In this document: positions 1-8,607 of the stretch, in pieces | Position numbering within the stretch: the stretch's first letter is position 1 | Layout of the letters: each line of letters starts with the position of its first letter | DNA from: Cryobacterium gelidum | GTDB lineage: Bacteria > Actinomycetota > Actinomycetes > Actinomycetales > Microbacteriaceae | Direction of reading: 5' to 3' | DNA: 64,000 bases | NCBI RefSeq assembly: GCF_004403985.1 | Contig: NZ_SOHL01000013.1 | Coordinates: 62,001-126,000, forward strand | The notes under the pieces: generated by a model | The model's database searches: none | What the model was told of the DNA's origin: nothing | Seen by the model: only the letters and a program-made list of their open reading frames with translations | Translations under genes and position numbers: made by a program

Positions 1-1069
1 CGGTGACGTGGCCCACCTTGCGACCGGGCCTGCTGGCCTTGCCGTAATTGTGTACCTTCACAAGCGGATGCTGCGCGAACGCACCCGCATAACGGTCACC
101 GAGCGAGCCGGACGCGGGCCCGCCGAAGATGTTCACCATGACCGTCCACGGGTCTCGGGCGCCGGTCGCCCCGAGCGGCAGGTCCAGCACCGCCCGCAGG
201 TGCTGCTCGAACTGGCTCGTCGTGGACCCGTCAATCGACCAGTGACCGCTGTTGTGCGGTCGCATCGCCAGCTCGTTGATGAGGAGGCGCTCATCCGTTG
301 TCTGGAACAGCTCGACGGCGAGCACGCCGGTGACACCGATACCCACGGCCACGGCCACGGCGATGTCGGTGGCGACGTCGGCAAGTCGGCCGGCGGACTG
401 CGGGGCCGGCGCGATGACCTCGGCGCAGACACCGTCTTTCTGCACGGTCTCCACGACCGGCCAGACCGCGATCTCACCGTTCGGACGGCGCGCGACGACC
501 TGAGCCAGCTCCCGGCTGAAGTGCACGAGCTCCTCGACCAGCAGTGCGCCATCGTTGCCGTCTTCGGCGAGCGCCAGAAACCAGTCATCGACGTCGTGCT
601 CGTGGCTGACCACCCGCACGCCCTTGCCGTCGTAGCCGCCCCTGGCGGTCTTGACAACGGCGCGGCCGCCGTGGGCCTGCAGAAAATCTGCCAGACCGGC
701 GGCGTCGGTGATGCGGGCCCAGTCTGGTATCGGCAGGCCCAGTTCGGCGAGTTTTTCGCGCATCAGCAGCTTGTCCTGGGCGTAGAGCAGGGCGTCGGGG
801 CCGGGGTGCACGATGATGCCTTCGCGCACGAGCTCGCGCAGGATCTCCTGCGGCACGTGTTCGTGATCGAAGGTGAGCACGTCGACGGTCTTCGCGAAGG
901 CGAGAACGGTGGGCAGGTCGCGGTAGTCGCCCACGCTGACGGCGGCGAGCTCGGCGGACATACCGTCGGCTTCGGCGAGAACCTTCAACTCGATGCCGAG
1001 GTTCACGGCCGCGGGAATCATCATGCGGGCCAGCTGGCCCGCGCCAATTACACCGACGGTTAAAGCCAT
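1..1069 (-). CDS. purK: N5-carboxyaminoimidazole ribonucleotide synthase (PurK), 3' end cut by the window
   Basis: PurK carboxylates 5-aminoimidazole ribonucleotide at N5 using ATP and bicarbonate, in cytosolic de novo purine synthesis. Reading leftwards from the ATG at 1069 the frame stays open for 356 codons to the window edge. The N-terminus begins MALTVGVIGAGQLARMM, the glycine-rich start typical of PurK. The ATP-grasp domain follows, with VVKTARGGYDGKGV near residue 150 and an EELVHFSRE segment, then the NELAMRPHNSGHW motif near residue 285 that is diagnostic for PurK. The family is usually 370-390 residues, so only a short C-terminal part is missing. It is divergent from the GtrA-like gene. 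purE would be expected just beyond the left edge. Confidence 0.93.
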   Translation of the reverse strand, partial: MALTVGVIGAGQLARMMIPAAVNLGIELKVLAEADGMSAELAAVSVGDYRDLPTVLAFAKTVDVLTFDHEHVPQEILRELVREGIIVHPGPDALLYAQDKLLMREKLAELGLPIPDWARITDAAGLADFLQAHGGRAVVKTARGGYDGKGVRVVSHEHDVDDWFLALAEDGNDGALLVEELVHFSRELAQVVARRPNGEIAVWPVVETVQKDGVCAEVIAPAPQSAGRLADVATDIAVAVAVGIGVTGVLAVELFQTTDERLLINELAMRPHNSGHWSIDGSTTSQFEQHLRAVLDLPLGATGARDPWTVMVNIFGGPASGSLGDRYAGAFAQHPLVKVHNYGKASRPGRKVGHVT

Positions 1070-1194
1070 CTGTTCACCAATTTCTATGCGAGCGTTCAGG
1101 TAAACGCAAGTGGATACTCAGCCCGGAGATTTCAGCACGCCGTAGACTGCGAGACTTCAGTGCTTTTCTACTTTACCGAACGTCGGACGGACGC

Positions 1195-1737
1195 ATGTCG
1201 ATCACCCTGAAGCAGCGCCTGCTCAGCTTTGTGAGTCAGGGCCTCAAGTTCGGCGCCGTCGGTGCACTGGGCTTCGTGGTGGACTTCACCGTCTTCAACC
1301 TGCTGCGCACCACCGTGCTGGACTCGGCCGACGTGCATGCCGGCCCGATCTACGCCAAGGTCATCTCGACCGTGCTGGCTATTCTGGTGAACTGGCTTGG
1401 TAACCGCTACTGGACCTTCAGAGGGAACCGTCAGAACCGCACCATGCGCGAAGGCGCAGAATTTCTTGCTGTGAGCCTGGTCGGCATGGGCATCGGCATC
1501 GCCTGCCTGTGGTTCAGCCACTACGTACTCGGTTACACGAGCGTTCTCGCCGACAACATCTCGGGCAACGTCGTGGGCCTCTTCCTCGGAGCGGTGTTTC
1601 GTTTCACGCTGTACCGCTACTGGGTGTTTGCGCCGGGACGGGCCGATGCGCCTGCCGGAGCGGGGGCATCCGTTGTTGCGACGCGCACCGGCTCCATGAC
1701 CCTGCCAGCCGGTCTAGCGGCGACCCCAGAACGCTGA
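1195..1737 (+). CDS. GtrA-family small integral membrane protein
   Basis: This is a 180-residue protein of the GtrA/DPMS family, four-helix membrane proteins thought to move lipid-linked sugars across the membrane or to assist cell-surface polysaccharide synthesis. The N-terminal GLKFGAVGALGFVVDFTVFNLL and the segment VNWLGNRYWTF are typical of the family. Four hydrophobic segments are visible (about residues 18-38, 52-70, 88-108 and 118-140), followed by a polar alanine/glycine-rich tail. Its 3' end overlaps the 3' end of the convergent PH-domain gene by 24 bases. GtrA beside purK is a recurring actinobacterial arrangement. The substrate cannot be read from the sequence. Confidence 0.85.
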   Translation: MSITLKQRLLSFVSQGLKFGAVGALGFVVDFTVFNLLRTTVLDSADVHAGPIYAKVISTVLAILVNWLGNRYWTFRGNRQNRTMREGAEFLAVSLVGMGIGIACLWFSHYVLGYTSVLADNISGNVVGLFLGAVFRFTLYRYWVFAPGRADAPAGAGASVVATRTGSMTLPAGLAATPER

Positions 1738-2298
1738 CTCCTCGGAGATCGCCGAGTGCTCCTGCCGGCGTGAACCCATGACGGTGCTCGCTTTTTCCAT
1801 GAGGTCGTGCAGCACGCTCTGCACGAGGTCGACGTTGGGAACGTCCTTCAGGACGAGTGGATGCTCCAGCCCCGAATTGATCAGCACGGTGCCGGAGTGA
1901 AACCCGGCTTGCACCCAATTCTGCCGCACGCTCACGTCGTAGCCGCGGCTGTGCAGCAGTTCCTGGCGGGTGCGCACGAAGAATCCGTGGCGAAAGATGA
2001 TGCGGCGGGTGGTGATGGTATAGCGCTTGGTGAGCCAGGCGGCGAGCGGCAGCAGCCAGCCGAACACGGCGAGCACGATGGATCCGGCGAGCACGGCCGC
2101 GTTCTGCCAGGGCTCGGGCATGTTGCCGAAGAAGTAACCGGTAGCGCCGGCCAGGGCGAACAGGACCACGGTGGGCCAGAGTAGGATCCGGACGTGCGGA
2201 CGTAGGCGGGCGACGACTGTCTCGGGCCGGCTCTCGCGGGCGTAGCCGGAGGATTCGGTATCGTCTGGCTCGTCCGGCGCTTTCTTCTTCTCTTTCAT
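1714..2298 (-). CDS. PH-domain (YdbS/bPH2-like) membrane protein
   Basis: This 194-residue protein has a charged, lysine-rich N-terminus, two adjacent hydrophobic segments (about residues 40-62 and 68-90) and then a bacterial pleckstrin-homology-like domain. The domain shows TKRYTITTRRIIFRHGFFVRTRQ and later HPLVLKDVPNVDLVQ, the pattern of bPH2/YdbS-type proteins, whose role is mostly unknown. The ATG at 2298 is chosen because it gives the charged cytoplasmic N-terminus directly and lies 8 bases after the birA stop. A longer in-frame reading upstream would run back into birA. It probably shares a transcript with birA. Confidence 0.82.
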   Translation of the reverse strand: MKEKKKAPDEPDDTESSGYARESRPETVVARLRPHVRILLWPTVVLFALAGATGYFFGNMPEPWQNAAVLAGSIVLAVFGWLLPLAAWLTKRYTITTRRIIFRHGFFVRTRQELLHSRGYDVSVRQNWVQAGFHSGTVLINSGLEHPLVLKDVPNVDLVQSVLHDLMEKASTVMGSRRQEHSAISEESAFWGRR

Positions 2299-2306
2299 TA
2301 CTTCTA

Positions 2307-3149
2307 TTAATACCTCAGGTGGGTGACATCGCCAGCGGCGACAGACCGTTCTTCGCCATCGGTCTGGTTGATGACCGTCAGCCGGCCCCCGGAGTCGATG
2401 GCCGTGGCGGTGCCGATCAGGTCGCCATCGCCGGGCAGCTCCACCCGCACGACGCTGCCGAGGGTGCCGCACAGCGCGGAGACGTCCGTATGCAGGCCGC
2501 TTCGGAGCGCGTCGCCGTGGGCGGCGAGAAAGACCCGGTACAGCGTGACGAGCTCCCGCAGGTAGGCGGCGAGCACCGCGTCGGGGTCGGGCTTGCTGCG
2601 GGTGACCAGCAGCAGCGAGGTGGAGGTGAGGGTGGGCAGGTCATGCTCGTCGAGCGAGAGGTTGAGGCCAGCACCGATGATGATGCCGGAGGCGTCGGGC
2701 AGCAGCTCACAGAGAATGCCGCACACCTTGTAGCCGTCGATGAGCACGTCGTTGGGCCACTTGAGGGTGACTTCGTGGCGGGGATCCTCGGCCTCTTTGA
2801 CTCCGGCGACCGGCTGCATGCCGGCCTCGACCACGCCGCGCACAGCCCGGGTCATGGCGGCGCCGGCCAGGAGGGGAAACCAGCCGAGGCTGTGCTGTGG
2901 CAGCGTTTCCCCGGTTGTGGTGCGCGGGCGGATGAGCACGGAGATGGCCAGGGCTTTGCCGGTCGGGGCCAGCCAGACGCGGCCGAGCCGGCCACGCCCC
3001 TGAGTCTGGTTGTCGGTGACGACCACCGACAGGTCGGGCCAGGCGGCGGCATCTGCTGTGGCGTGTTCCCTGAGCACGTCATTGGTGGAGGCGGCCTCGG
3101 AACGGTACTCGAACCGGCTCACCTCGGTGCGGCTGAGCGAAAACTCCAT
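2307..3149 (-). CDS. birA: Biotin--[acetyl-CoA-carboxylase] ligase (BirA, no DNA-binding domain)
   Basis: BirA activates biotin as biotinyl-AMP and transfers it to the lysine of biotin-carrier domains. The 280-residue protein carries the biotin-adenylate loop GRGRLGR at residues 51-57 and KWPNDV at 130-135, followed by an SH3-like C-terminal domain. There is no N-terminal helix-turn-helix, so this is a monofunctional ligase and not the bifunctional E. coli-type repressor. It is divergent from pccB. The window holds two biotinylation targets, the alpha subunits at 10740-12518 and 39090-40826, each with an EAMKM motif. The reading frame stays open upstream on the antisense of pccB, but no homology supports an extension. 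Confidence 0.95.
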   Translation of the reverse strand: MEFSLSRTEVSRFEYRSEAASTNDVLREHATADAAAWPDLSVVVTDNQTQGRGRLGRVWLAPTGKALAISVLIRPRTTTGETLPQHSLGWFPLLAGAAMTRAVRGVVEAGMQPVAGVKEAEDPRHEVTLKWPNDVLIDGYKVCGILCELLPDASGIIIGAGLNLSLDEHDLPTLTSTSLLLVTRSKPDPDAVLAAYLRELVTLYRVFLAAHGDALRSGLHTDVSALCGTLGSVVRVELPGDGDLIGTATAIDSGGRLTVINQTDGEERSVAAGDVTHLRY

Positions 3150-3338
3150 TGTGGCTACCCTCTCGTTGGCAGGACTCCTGCAATTCTTTAGAATATGGCC
3201 GTAGAGCACCTGGTTCCGGCCAGATTGCACGAGTTGCGCCGCTGGGAGGGCCGGCCGGAGGGGAAACGACCAGTGTTGCGCGGCAAAGTTGTGGATTATC
3301 GTCAACGGGGAGCGGCCCAGGGGTGCCGGTAGAGTGAA

Positions 3339-4946
3339 ATGGTGATTGACAAGACGCCCGCCGCGGCACCGGACCTGTATACGACGGCGGGAAAACTCGC
3401 TGACCTCAAGCTGCGCTATCACGAAGCCGTGACCGCCAGCGGAGCCACCGCTATCGAGAAGCAGCACGCCAAGGGCAAGATGACCGCCCGCGAGCGCGTC
3501 GACCTGCTGCTCGACCAGGGTTCCTTCGTGGAGCTCGACGAGTTTGTGCGGCACCGCACCGTGGCTTTCGGGATGGAGAAGAAACGGCCATATGGTGACG
3601 CGGTCGTCACCGGGACCGGTACCATTCACGGCCGCCAGGTTGCCGTGTACTCCCAGGACTTCACCATTTTCGGCGGCTCGCTCGGTGAGGTCGCCGGCGA
3701 GAAGATCATCAAGGTGATGGATCTCGCCCTCAAAACGGGAGTGCCGATCATCGGCATTCTCGACTCGGGCGGAGCGCGCATTCAGGAGGGCGTCGTGGCC
3801 CTCGGCAAGTACGGCGAGATCTTCCGACGCAATACGGCCGCGTCCGGCGTCATTCCGCAGATCTCGATCATCTGCGGCCCGGCCGCCGGCGGCGCGGTCT
3901 ACTCCCCCGCGCTGACCGACTTCGTGATCATGGTCGACAAGACCAGCCAGATGTTCGTCACCGGCCCGGACGTCATCAAGACCGTCACCGGCGAGGACGT
4001 CGGCATGGAAGAGCTCGGCGGCGCCCTCACCCACAACAAGGTCTCGGGTGTGTCGCATTATCTCGCGAGCGATGAACCCGACGCGCTCGACTTCGCCCGC
4101 GCCCTGCTGAGCTACCTGCCCGACAACAACCTGGCCGAGCTGCCCGTGTTCGACAGCGAGGTCGAGCTGGAAACAACGGATGCCGATCGTGGCCTGAACA
4201 CGCTCATCCCCGATTCGCCCAACCAGCCCTACGATGTGAAAACGGTCATCGAGCACATCGTCGACCATGGCGACTTTCTCGAGACGCAGCCGCTGTACGC
4301 GCCGAACATCGTCGTCGGGTTCGCCCGGGTCGAGGGTCGCTCCATCGGGATCGTCGCCAACCAGCCCAACGCTATGGCTGGCACGCTCAACATTGAGGCC
4401 GGCGAGAAAGCCTCGCGCTTCGTCCGGTTCTGCGACGCGTTCTCCATCCCCATTCTCACCCTCGTCGACGTGCCCGGGTTTCTGCCCGGCACCGACCAGG
4501 AGTGGACCGGCATCATCCGTCGTGGCGCCAAGCTGCTCTACGCCTACGCCGAGGCCACCGTGCCGCTCGTCACCGTCATTCTGCGCAAGGCCTACGGCGG
4601 CGCGTACATCGTAATGGGGTCCAAGCAGCTCGGCGCCGACATCAACCTGGCCTGGCCGACCGCGGAGATCGCCGTCATGGGCGGCCAGGGCGCCGTGAAC
4701 ATTCTCTACCGCGCCGAGATCAAGGCGGCCGAACAGGCCGGCGAAGACGTCGCCGCCGTACGCACGCGCCTCGCCAACGAATACACCTACAACGTGGCCA
4801 GCCCGTTCCTCGCCGCGGAACGCGGAGAGCTCGACGGCATCATCGAGCCGGCCGCGACGCGCGTGTCCGTCATCAAGGCGCTGCGGGCGCTGCGTACCAA
4901 ACGGGCGACCCTGCCGGCCAAGAAGCACGGGAACATACCGCTGTGA
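3339..4946 (+). CDS. pccB: Acyl-CoA carboxylase beta (carboxyltransferase) subunit, PccB type
   Basis: This 535-residue carboxyltransferase moves CO2 from carboxybiotin to acetyl- or propionyl-CoA. It is full length for the actinobacterial AccD/PccB family. Visible hallmarks are [14 protein letters not shown] near residue 45, [10 protein letters not shown] near 140, the oxyanion-forming [16 protein letters not shown], and in the second half [13 protein letters not shown] and [13 protein letters not shown]. The start is the ATG at 3339; the GTG directly after it is an alternative. It is followed after 17 bases by the epsilon subunit, so the two are probably one operon. The alpha partner is likely the gene at 10740. 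Confidence 0.95.
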   Translation: MVIDKTPAAAPDLYTTAGKLADLKLRYHEAVTASGATAIEKQHAKGKMTARERVDLLLDQGSFVELDEFVRHRTVAFGMEKKRPYGDAVVTGTGTIHGRQVAVYSQDFTIFGGSLGEVAGEKIIKVMDLALKTGVPIIGILDSGGARIQEGVVALGKYGEIFRRNTAASGVIPQISIICGPAAGGAVYSPALTDFVIMVDKTSQMFVTGPDVIKTVTGEDVGMEELGGALTHNKVSGVSHYLASDEPDALDFARALLSYLPDNNLAELPVFDSEVELETTDADRGLNTLIPDSPNQPYDVKTVIEHIVDHGDFLETQPLYAPNIVVGFARVEGRSIGIVANQPNAMAGTLNIEAGEKASRFVRFCDAFSIPILTLVDVPGFLPGTDQEWTGIIRRGAKLLYAYAEATVPLVTVILRKAYGGAYIVMGSKQLGADINLAWPTAEIAVMGGQGAVNILYRAEIKAAEQAGEDVAAVRTRLANEYTYNVASPFLAAERGELDGIIEPAATRVSVIKALRALRTKRATLPAKKHGNIPL

Positions 4947-4963
4947 GGACGTCTAACACCACG

Positions 4964-5212
4964 ATGTCTACTGACACCGCGATGCCCAAGCCCTCAGAGT
5001 TTGATCCGTCGGAGCTGAGTTTCGTGACCACCCGCGTGAGTGACACCGAAGTATCGGCGGTGACCGCCGTCATCCGTGGTTTGTTGCGGGAGGAGACCGA
5101 CGAGCGCCGGGCCGCGCCCGAACACCACCAGAGTGCGTGGCAGCAGAACCAACGATCCATCCGCCGGCCGCTGCACCCCGGCGTCGGCCGCTGGCGCGGC
5201 TTTACCGGCTAG
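4964..5212 (+). CDS. accE: Acyl-CoA carboxylase epsilon subunit
   Basis: This 82-residue protein lies 17 bases downstream of the carboxyltransferase gene. It contains FVTTRVSDTEVSAVTAVIRGLL, similar to the conserved helix of AccE/PccE epsilon subunits, which bridge alpha and beta subunits in actinobacterial acyl-CoA carboxylases. The C-terminus is basic, with WQQNQRSIRRPLHPGVGRWRGF, also typical of these small proteins. ATG 4964 is used; a second in-frame ATG at 4982 would shorten it by six residues. Identity rests on position, size and the pattern of the helix, because the family is poorly conserved. Confidence 0.85.
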   Translation: MSTDTAMPKPSEFDPSELSFVTTRVSDTEVSAVTAVIRGLLREETDERRAAPEHHQSAWQQNQRSIRRPLHPGVGRWRGFTG

Positions 5213-5403
5213 GGGCGCAACCACCTGTCGGTCTGTCCTCCTAAATGCCTACTTTTGCCGGTGGGAGCAGTGGTCCAAACTAGGGAGTGCTCGGTGGGGC
5301 TCCTGGAGTCCCACCACCAATCATTCGCTGACTAGGGTAAGCGGGCGAATGTGTTGGGGGCGAGAACGGATGACATTCGGGTTGTCGTCCTTTCTCGAAG
5401 GCT

Positions 5404-5437
5404 CGTTAGGGGATCGGCTTCGGCTGGTCCCCTAACG
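5404..5437. terminator. Hairpin between convergent operons
   Basis: A perfect 10-bp inverted repeat (cgttagggga at 5404-5413 and tcccctaacg at 5428-5437) encloses a 14-base loop. It lies between accE and the convergent two-component operon ending at 5450. There is no long T-run, so it may act as a bidirectional hairpin terminator or transcript-stabilising structure. The rest of the interval 5213-5449 shows no gene. Confidence 0.7.
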
Positions 5438-5449
5438 CATTTGTACCCG

Positions 5450-6502
5450 TCAGGCCGAAACGGCGGGCGCTACCTGCCGGGGGATTTCAATCCACAGGTC
5501 GACTTCTTCTTCGCCGGAGGAGTCAGGTCCGAGAGCACTCACCGCCGGGTCCGGGCTACTCAGGCCCACCACCGTGACCGCAATATTCCCGCTGTCGGCC
5601 GACGTACGCGCGATGATCTTGTCTGCGCTGGTGCGGCCGATGGCGGTCGCGAGGGTGTTGAGCACGACCTCCAACTCGGAACCATCCAGGTCGTCGATCC
5701 CGCCTTCGTCGAGCAGGGTCACGCTCGCGCCTCGCCGTCGGGCAGTCATGACCTGCTCGCGCACCGCCGGGTTGAGTAGACGCCGCCCCCGAATTTCATC
5801 ACGGATGGCCGCTTCGAGCAGTCGGCATTCCTGACGTTCCGCCTCGCTGAGCTGCCCGTTGCTCTCGACGATGCGTCGAAGCATGGGCATGGCGAGGCGC
5901 ATGGTCTGGGTCAGTCGCACCTGGCGCTCGTAGAGGTGCGCCTCCTGGGCGGCGTGCCATCCGCTAGCCTCACGTTCGGCCCGGGCATACTGGCGGGCAT
6001 CCCGGCTCGCCTTCACGAGCGCACGCGACAGCAGCACGGCGGCCACCACCCAGACCACGCTGCCGATGACGCCCATCTGTGCCAGCGCGCCGACGCCAGC
6101 CCAGAGCACGCTGTGCACCACGAGCGCGCCCACGCCGATCAGCGCCAGCTGCGTGCGCTTGCGGGTGGCCGTGATGGTCATCAGTGTGCCGACGGCAGCG
6201 ACGTACCAGGTGGCGTAGCCGAGGTAGCCGGCGGACGCGTCGAGCTGGCTGCCCACGATGAGCGGAATCGCAATGCAGACGGCCACGTTGAACAGGGCCA
6301 GCGGCAGCGACATGCGCATGGGGCTGTCTGGCCAGAGGCTCGCGGCCGTCGCCACGACGTACAGCCCCATGGCGACCAGGATCGGCATCGAGGAGGCCGG
6401 TTGGTTGATCGAATATAGGCCGAGCACCACGTGATAGCCGGAAAAGAAGGCCGCCACGATGAGGGCAAGGGCACGGGAAACAACCACGACGCCGGCCATC
6501 AT
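5450..6502 (-). CDS. Polytopic membrane protein with degenerate kinase-like C-terminus
   Basis: This 350-residue protein has five or six hydrophobic segments in its first 170 residues, then a helical stretch rich in Arg and Glu (about 170-235) resembling a dimerisation helix pair, then an alpha/beta domain ending VDLWIEIPR. The layout matches the kinase encoded just upstream (6499-7872), and the two overlap by 4 bases. However, no phospho-accepting histidine, N-box or DxGxG glycine box can be found. It is best read as a kinase-like partner that has lost catalysis, probably working with the kinase and response regulator of the same operon. No specific name is supported. Confidence 0.7.
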   Translation of the reverse strand: MMAGVVVVSRALALIVAAFFSGYHVVLGLYSINQPASSMPILVAMGLYVVATAASLWPDSPMRMSLPLALFNVAVCIAIPLIVGSQLDASAGYLGYATWYVAAVGTLMTITATRKRTQLALIGVGALVVHSVLWAGVGALAQMGVIGSVVWVVAAVLLSRALVKASRDARQYARAEREASGWHAAQEAHLYERQVRLTQTMRLAMPMLRRIVESNGQLSEAERQECRLLEAAIRDEIRGRRLLNPAVREQVMTARRRGASVTLLDEGGIDDLDGSELEVVLNTLATAIGRTSADKIIARTSADSGNIAVTVVGLSSPDPAVSALGPDSSGEEEVDLWIEIPRQVAPAVSA

Positions 6503-7872
6503 CGACCGCCCATATCGCGCCCGGACAGCGTGTTCTCGACCTGGGCCGCCTCGTCCGCGTCACCGGGCCCCTTGCGTCGCGGCCAGGTGAGGGTGATGAC
6601 CGTGCCGTGGCCGGGGCTCGTGCACAGTACGGCTATGCCGCCGGCGGTGGCAACCCGATCGTGGATCGAGACGCGCAGGCCGAGACGGGCGCTGGCGACG
6701 CTGGCGAGCTCGAAACCTCGGCCGGTATCGCTGATTTCAATGGTGCATCCGCTCTGGTCATTGCCTCCCACCGTGAGCCGACGCGATTTTGCCGGGCCGG
6801 CGTGCTGCACGCTGTTGACCATGGCCTGCACGCTGGCCGAGTAGAGCGCCTCGGCGGCGTACTCCGGAATGGTGAGGCCCTCCACGCACAGCTCGGTCAC
6901 GGTGAACGATCCGGTCGCGGCCGCAGCGGTGCGCAGGCGTGCGGCGAGCGTGCTGAGCGCGGTTGAGGCATCGTCGATGCTGCGTTCTCCGCTGGCTTGC
7001 TGCAAGCGGGTGATCGCGCTGTGAGCCATCGCCGCGGCCAGCTGCGCGCCCCTGGCATTGCGCACCCCCGCAGCGGAGAGCAGCGTCGCGAGCACGCTGT
7101 CGTGCACGATGGAGTCAACCTCGACCCGCTCCACTTCGGTGGCGTGATGGCGCACCGCCACGGAATACTTGGAGAGGGCGTTGGACTGGGCGGTGTCGAC
7201 CTTGGCCGTAGCCTCGCGCAGCACGTAGATGATGATGAGCACGACGCCGCCGAGCAACATGGCATAGCAGGTGTCGAGCACGGCGAGCAGATTTTCGGCC
7301 TCGCCACCGGACGGCAGCACCCGGATAAGTCCGAAGGCGACCGGGGTAACCACGGTGTAGGCGGCCGCCCAGACGAGGGGCAGTGCGATGGCCGCGCACG
7401 AGGTGGCGACGGTGCAGAGGTACCAGAGCCACGGCTTGCTCGCGAACACCATGGTGGGATCGATCATGAGCACCGGCCAGAGGAGGAGCGCGACGAGGTA
7501 GATGCCGCTCACCGCGGCCGCGGAACTGCGAACGCCGCGCCGGATGACCGTGCTGACCACGAACACGAGAAGAGACAGGGCGAGCAGGCCCGCACCGACG
7601 ATGGCCGCTTCCGTTTTGCGGCTCGGCAGCTGTTCGAGCATGACCGGCAGGGTCTGCACAGCGAAGATCACCGCGACTCCAGCAACCGATCGGGACAGCA
7701 CTGTCTCGATCTGGGCGTGGCTGATCGGGTTGCGCGGCTGCCGGCCGCGGCCGAAGAGGCTGTTCTCGCCCCGAGGACCATCCGTCCCGATGAGCGCAGA
7801 CGGCCCGGTGGCGGTAACGACCAGGGCGCCTCGGCTGCTGCGGTCGCCCAGGCGGACGGCCCGTTTAGACAC
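6499..7872 (-). CDS. Membrane sensor histidine kinase, HisKA_3/NarX-like
   Basis: This 457-residue sensor kinase has about six membrane segments between residues 60 and 220. A HisKA_3-type dimerisation helix follows, with the likely phosphorylated His257-Asp258 in VDSIVHDSVLATLL. The ATPase domain has an N-box (Asn353 and His357 in MVNSVQHAG) and a glycine box at DTGRGFE (Asp382). The GTG start at 7872 is chosen because GGAAGG lies 8 bases upstream and it overlaps the response-regulator stop by 8 bases; GTG 7881 is an alternative. It is the middle gene of a regulator-kinase-pseudokinase operon. The signal is unknown. Confidence 0.85.
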   Translation of the reverse strand: MSKRAVRLGDRSSRGALVVTATGPSALIGTDGPRGENSLFGRGRQPRNPISHAQIETVLSRSVAGVAVIFAVQTLPVMLEQLPSRKTEAAIVGAGLLALSLLVFVVSTVIRRGVRSSAAAVSGIYLVALLLWPVLMIDPTMVFASKPWLWYLCTVATSCAAIALPLVWAAAYTVVTPVAFGLIRVLPSGGEAENLLAVLDTCYAMLLGGVVLIIIYVLREATAKVDTAQSNALSKYSVAVRHHATEVERVEVDSIVHDSVLATLLSAAGVRNARGAQLAAAMAHSAITRLQQASGERSIDDASTALSTLAARLRTAAAATGSFTVTELCVEGLTIPEYAAEALYSASVQAMVNSVQHAGPAKSRRLTVGGNDQSGCTIEISDTGRGFELASVASARLGLRVSIHDRVATAGGIAVLCTSPGHGTVITLTWPRRKGPGDADEAAQVENTLSGRDMGGR

Positions 7873-8569
7873 CGCGGTCACCTTCCGTTGCGTCGAGCCC
7901 CGGCAGGATTCCGTCTTCGACGGCGCGACGCAGCAGATCGACCTTGGTCGGCGCGGGGCGCCCGACCTCCACATATTTCACCCGAATGCGGTCGAGGTAT
8001 TCGCGGGCGGTCGAGTGCGCGATGCCGAGCTGCATGGCGACCATCTTGAGCGGCAGTCCCGAGGCGTACAGGTGCAACACGTCGCGCTCGCGGCGGCCGA
8101 GCTGCGCCTTGGCGAAGTCCCGGTCGGCGTCGATGGCGGTGGCCCACTCGAGGTTGTTGAGCACGTCACCGCGGGCGACGGACGCGACGGCAGCCATGAC
8201 CGTGGTGGTCGGCGAGGACTTGGGAATCACTCCGGCCGCTCCGGCGGCGAGCGCTTCGCGCACCGAGGCGACGCGGTCGGCAATGCTGTGCACGAGCACA
8301 GCCGAGCCGGTGGTCGCTGCGAGATGCACGTTGTCGGTGACGCGCGACCCGTCACCGAGCGACAGGTCGAGCACGATCACGTCGCACTGGCGGCCGGCGA
8401 GGCCGTCCACGAGAGCCTGCGCGGTTGCCGCCGCGAAGAGCACCTCGTAACCGGCGTTCTCGCAGGCGGCCTGTAACCCCAGTCGTACTGACTCGTGATC
8501 GTCGACGATTCCCACGCGAACGGGATTCTCGGGTGCGGAGGGGATGGGATCAGTTGCTGCGTGGCTCAC
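7865..8569 (-). CDS. NarL/LuxR-family response regulator
   Basis: This is a 234-residue two-domain regulator starting with GTG at 8569. The receiver domain shows the acidic pair Asp23-Asp24, the phospho-acceptor Asp68 (VIVLDLSLGDGS) and Lys117 (VIPKSSP). A LuxR-type helix-turn-helix follows from about residue 160: GRRERDVLHLYASGLPLKMVA, then a recognition helix with STAREYLDRI. It is the first gene of the leftward operon with the kinase at 6499-7872. In this family a phosphorylated dimer binds DNA; its targets are not evident in the window. Confidence 0.92.
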   Translation of the reverse strand: MSHAATDPIPSAPENPVRVGIVDDHESVRLGLQAACENAGYEVLFAAATAQALVDGLAGRQCDVIVLDLSLGDGSRVTDNVHLAATTGSAVLVHSIADRVASVREALAAGAAGVIPKSSPTTTVMAAVASVARGDVLNNLEWATAIDADRDFAKAQLGRRERDVLHLYASGLPLKMVAMQLGIAHSTAREYLDRIRVKYVEVGRPAPTKVDLLRRAVEDGILPGLDATEGDRGV

Positions 8570-8607
8570 TCGGGGCTGTCCTTCGGCTTGTCTGACCTCA
8601 ACGATAG

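Noticed and set aside
8-1063. Long rightward open frame of 351 codons opposite purK
   Set aside because: It is the antisense of the clear PurK reading, with histidine/valine/glutamate-heavy composition typical of shadow frames in GC-rich DNA and no recognisable domain.
3150-4928. Upstream in-frame extension of birA by almost 600 codons
   Set aside because: It runs antisense through the carboxyltransferase gene, has no domain and would put birA behind a nonsense-like sequence. The BirA domain begins naturally at 3149.
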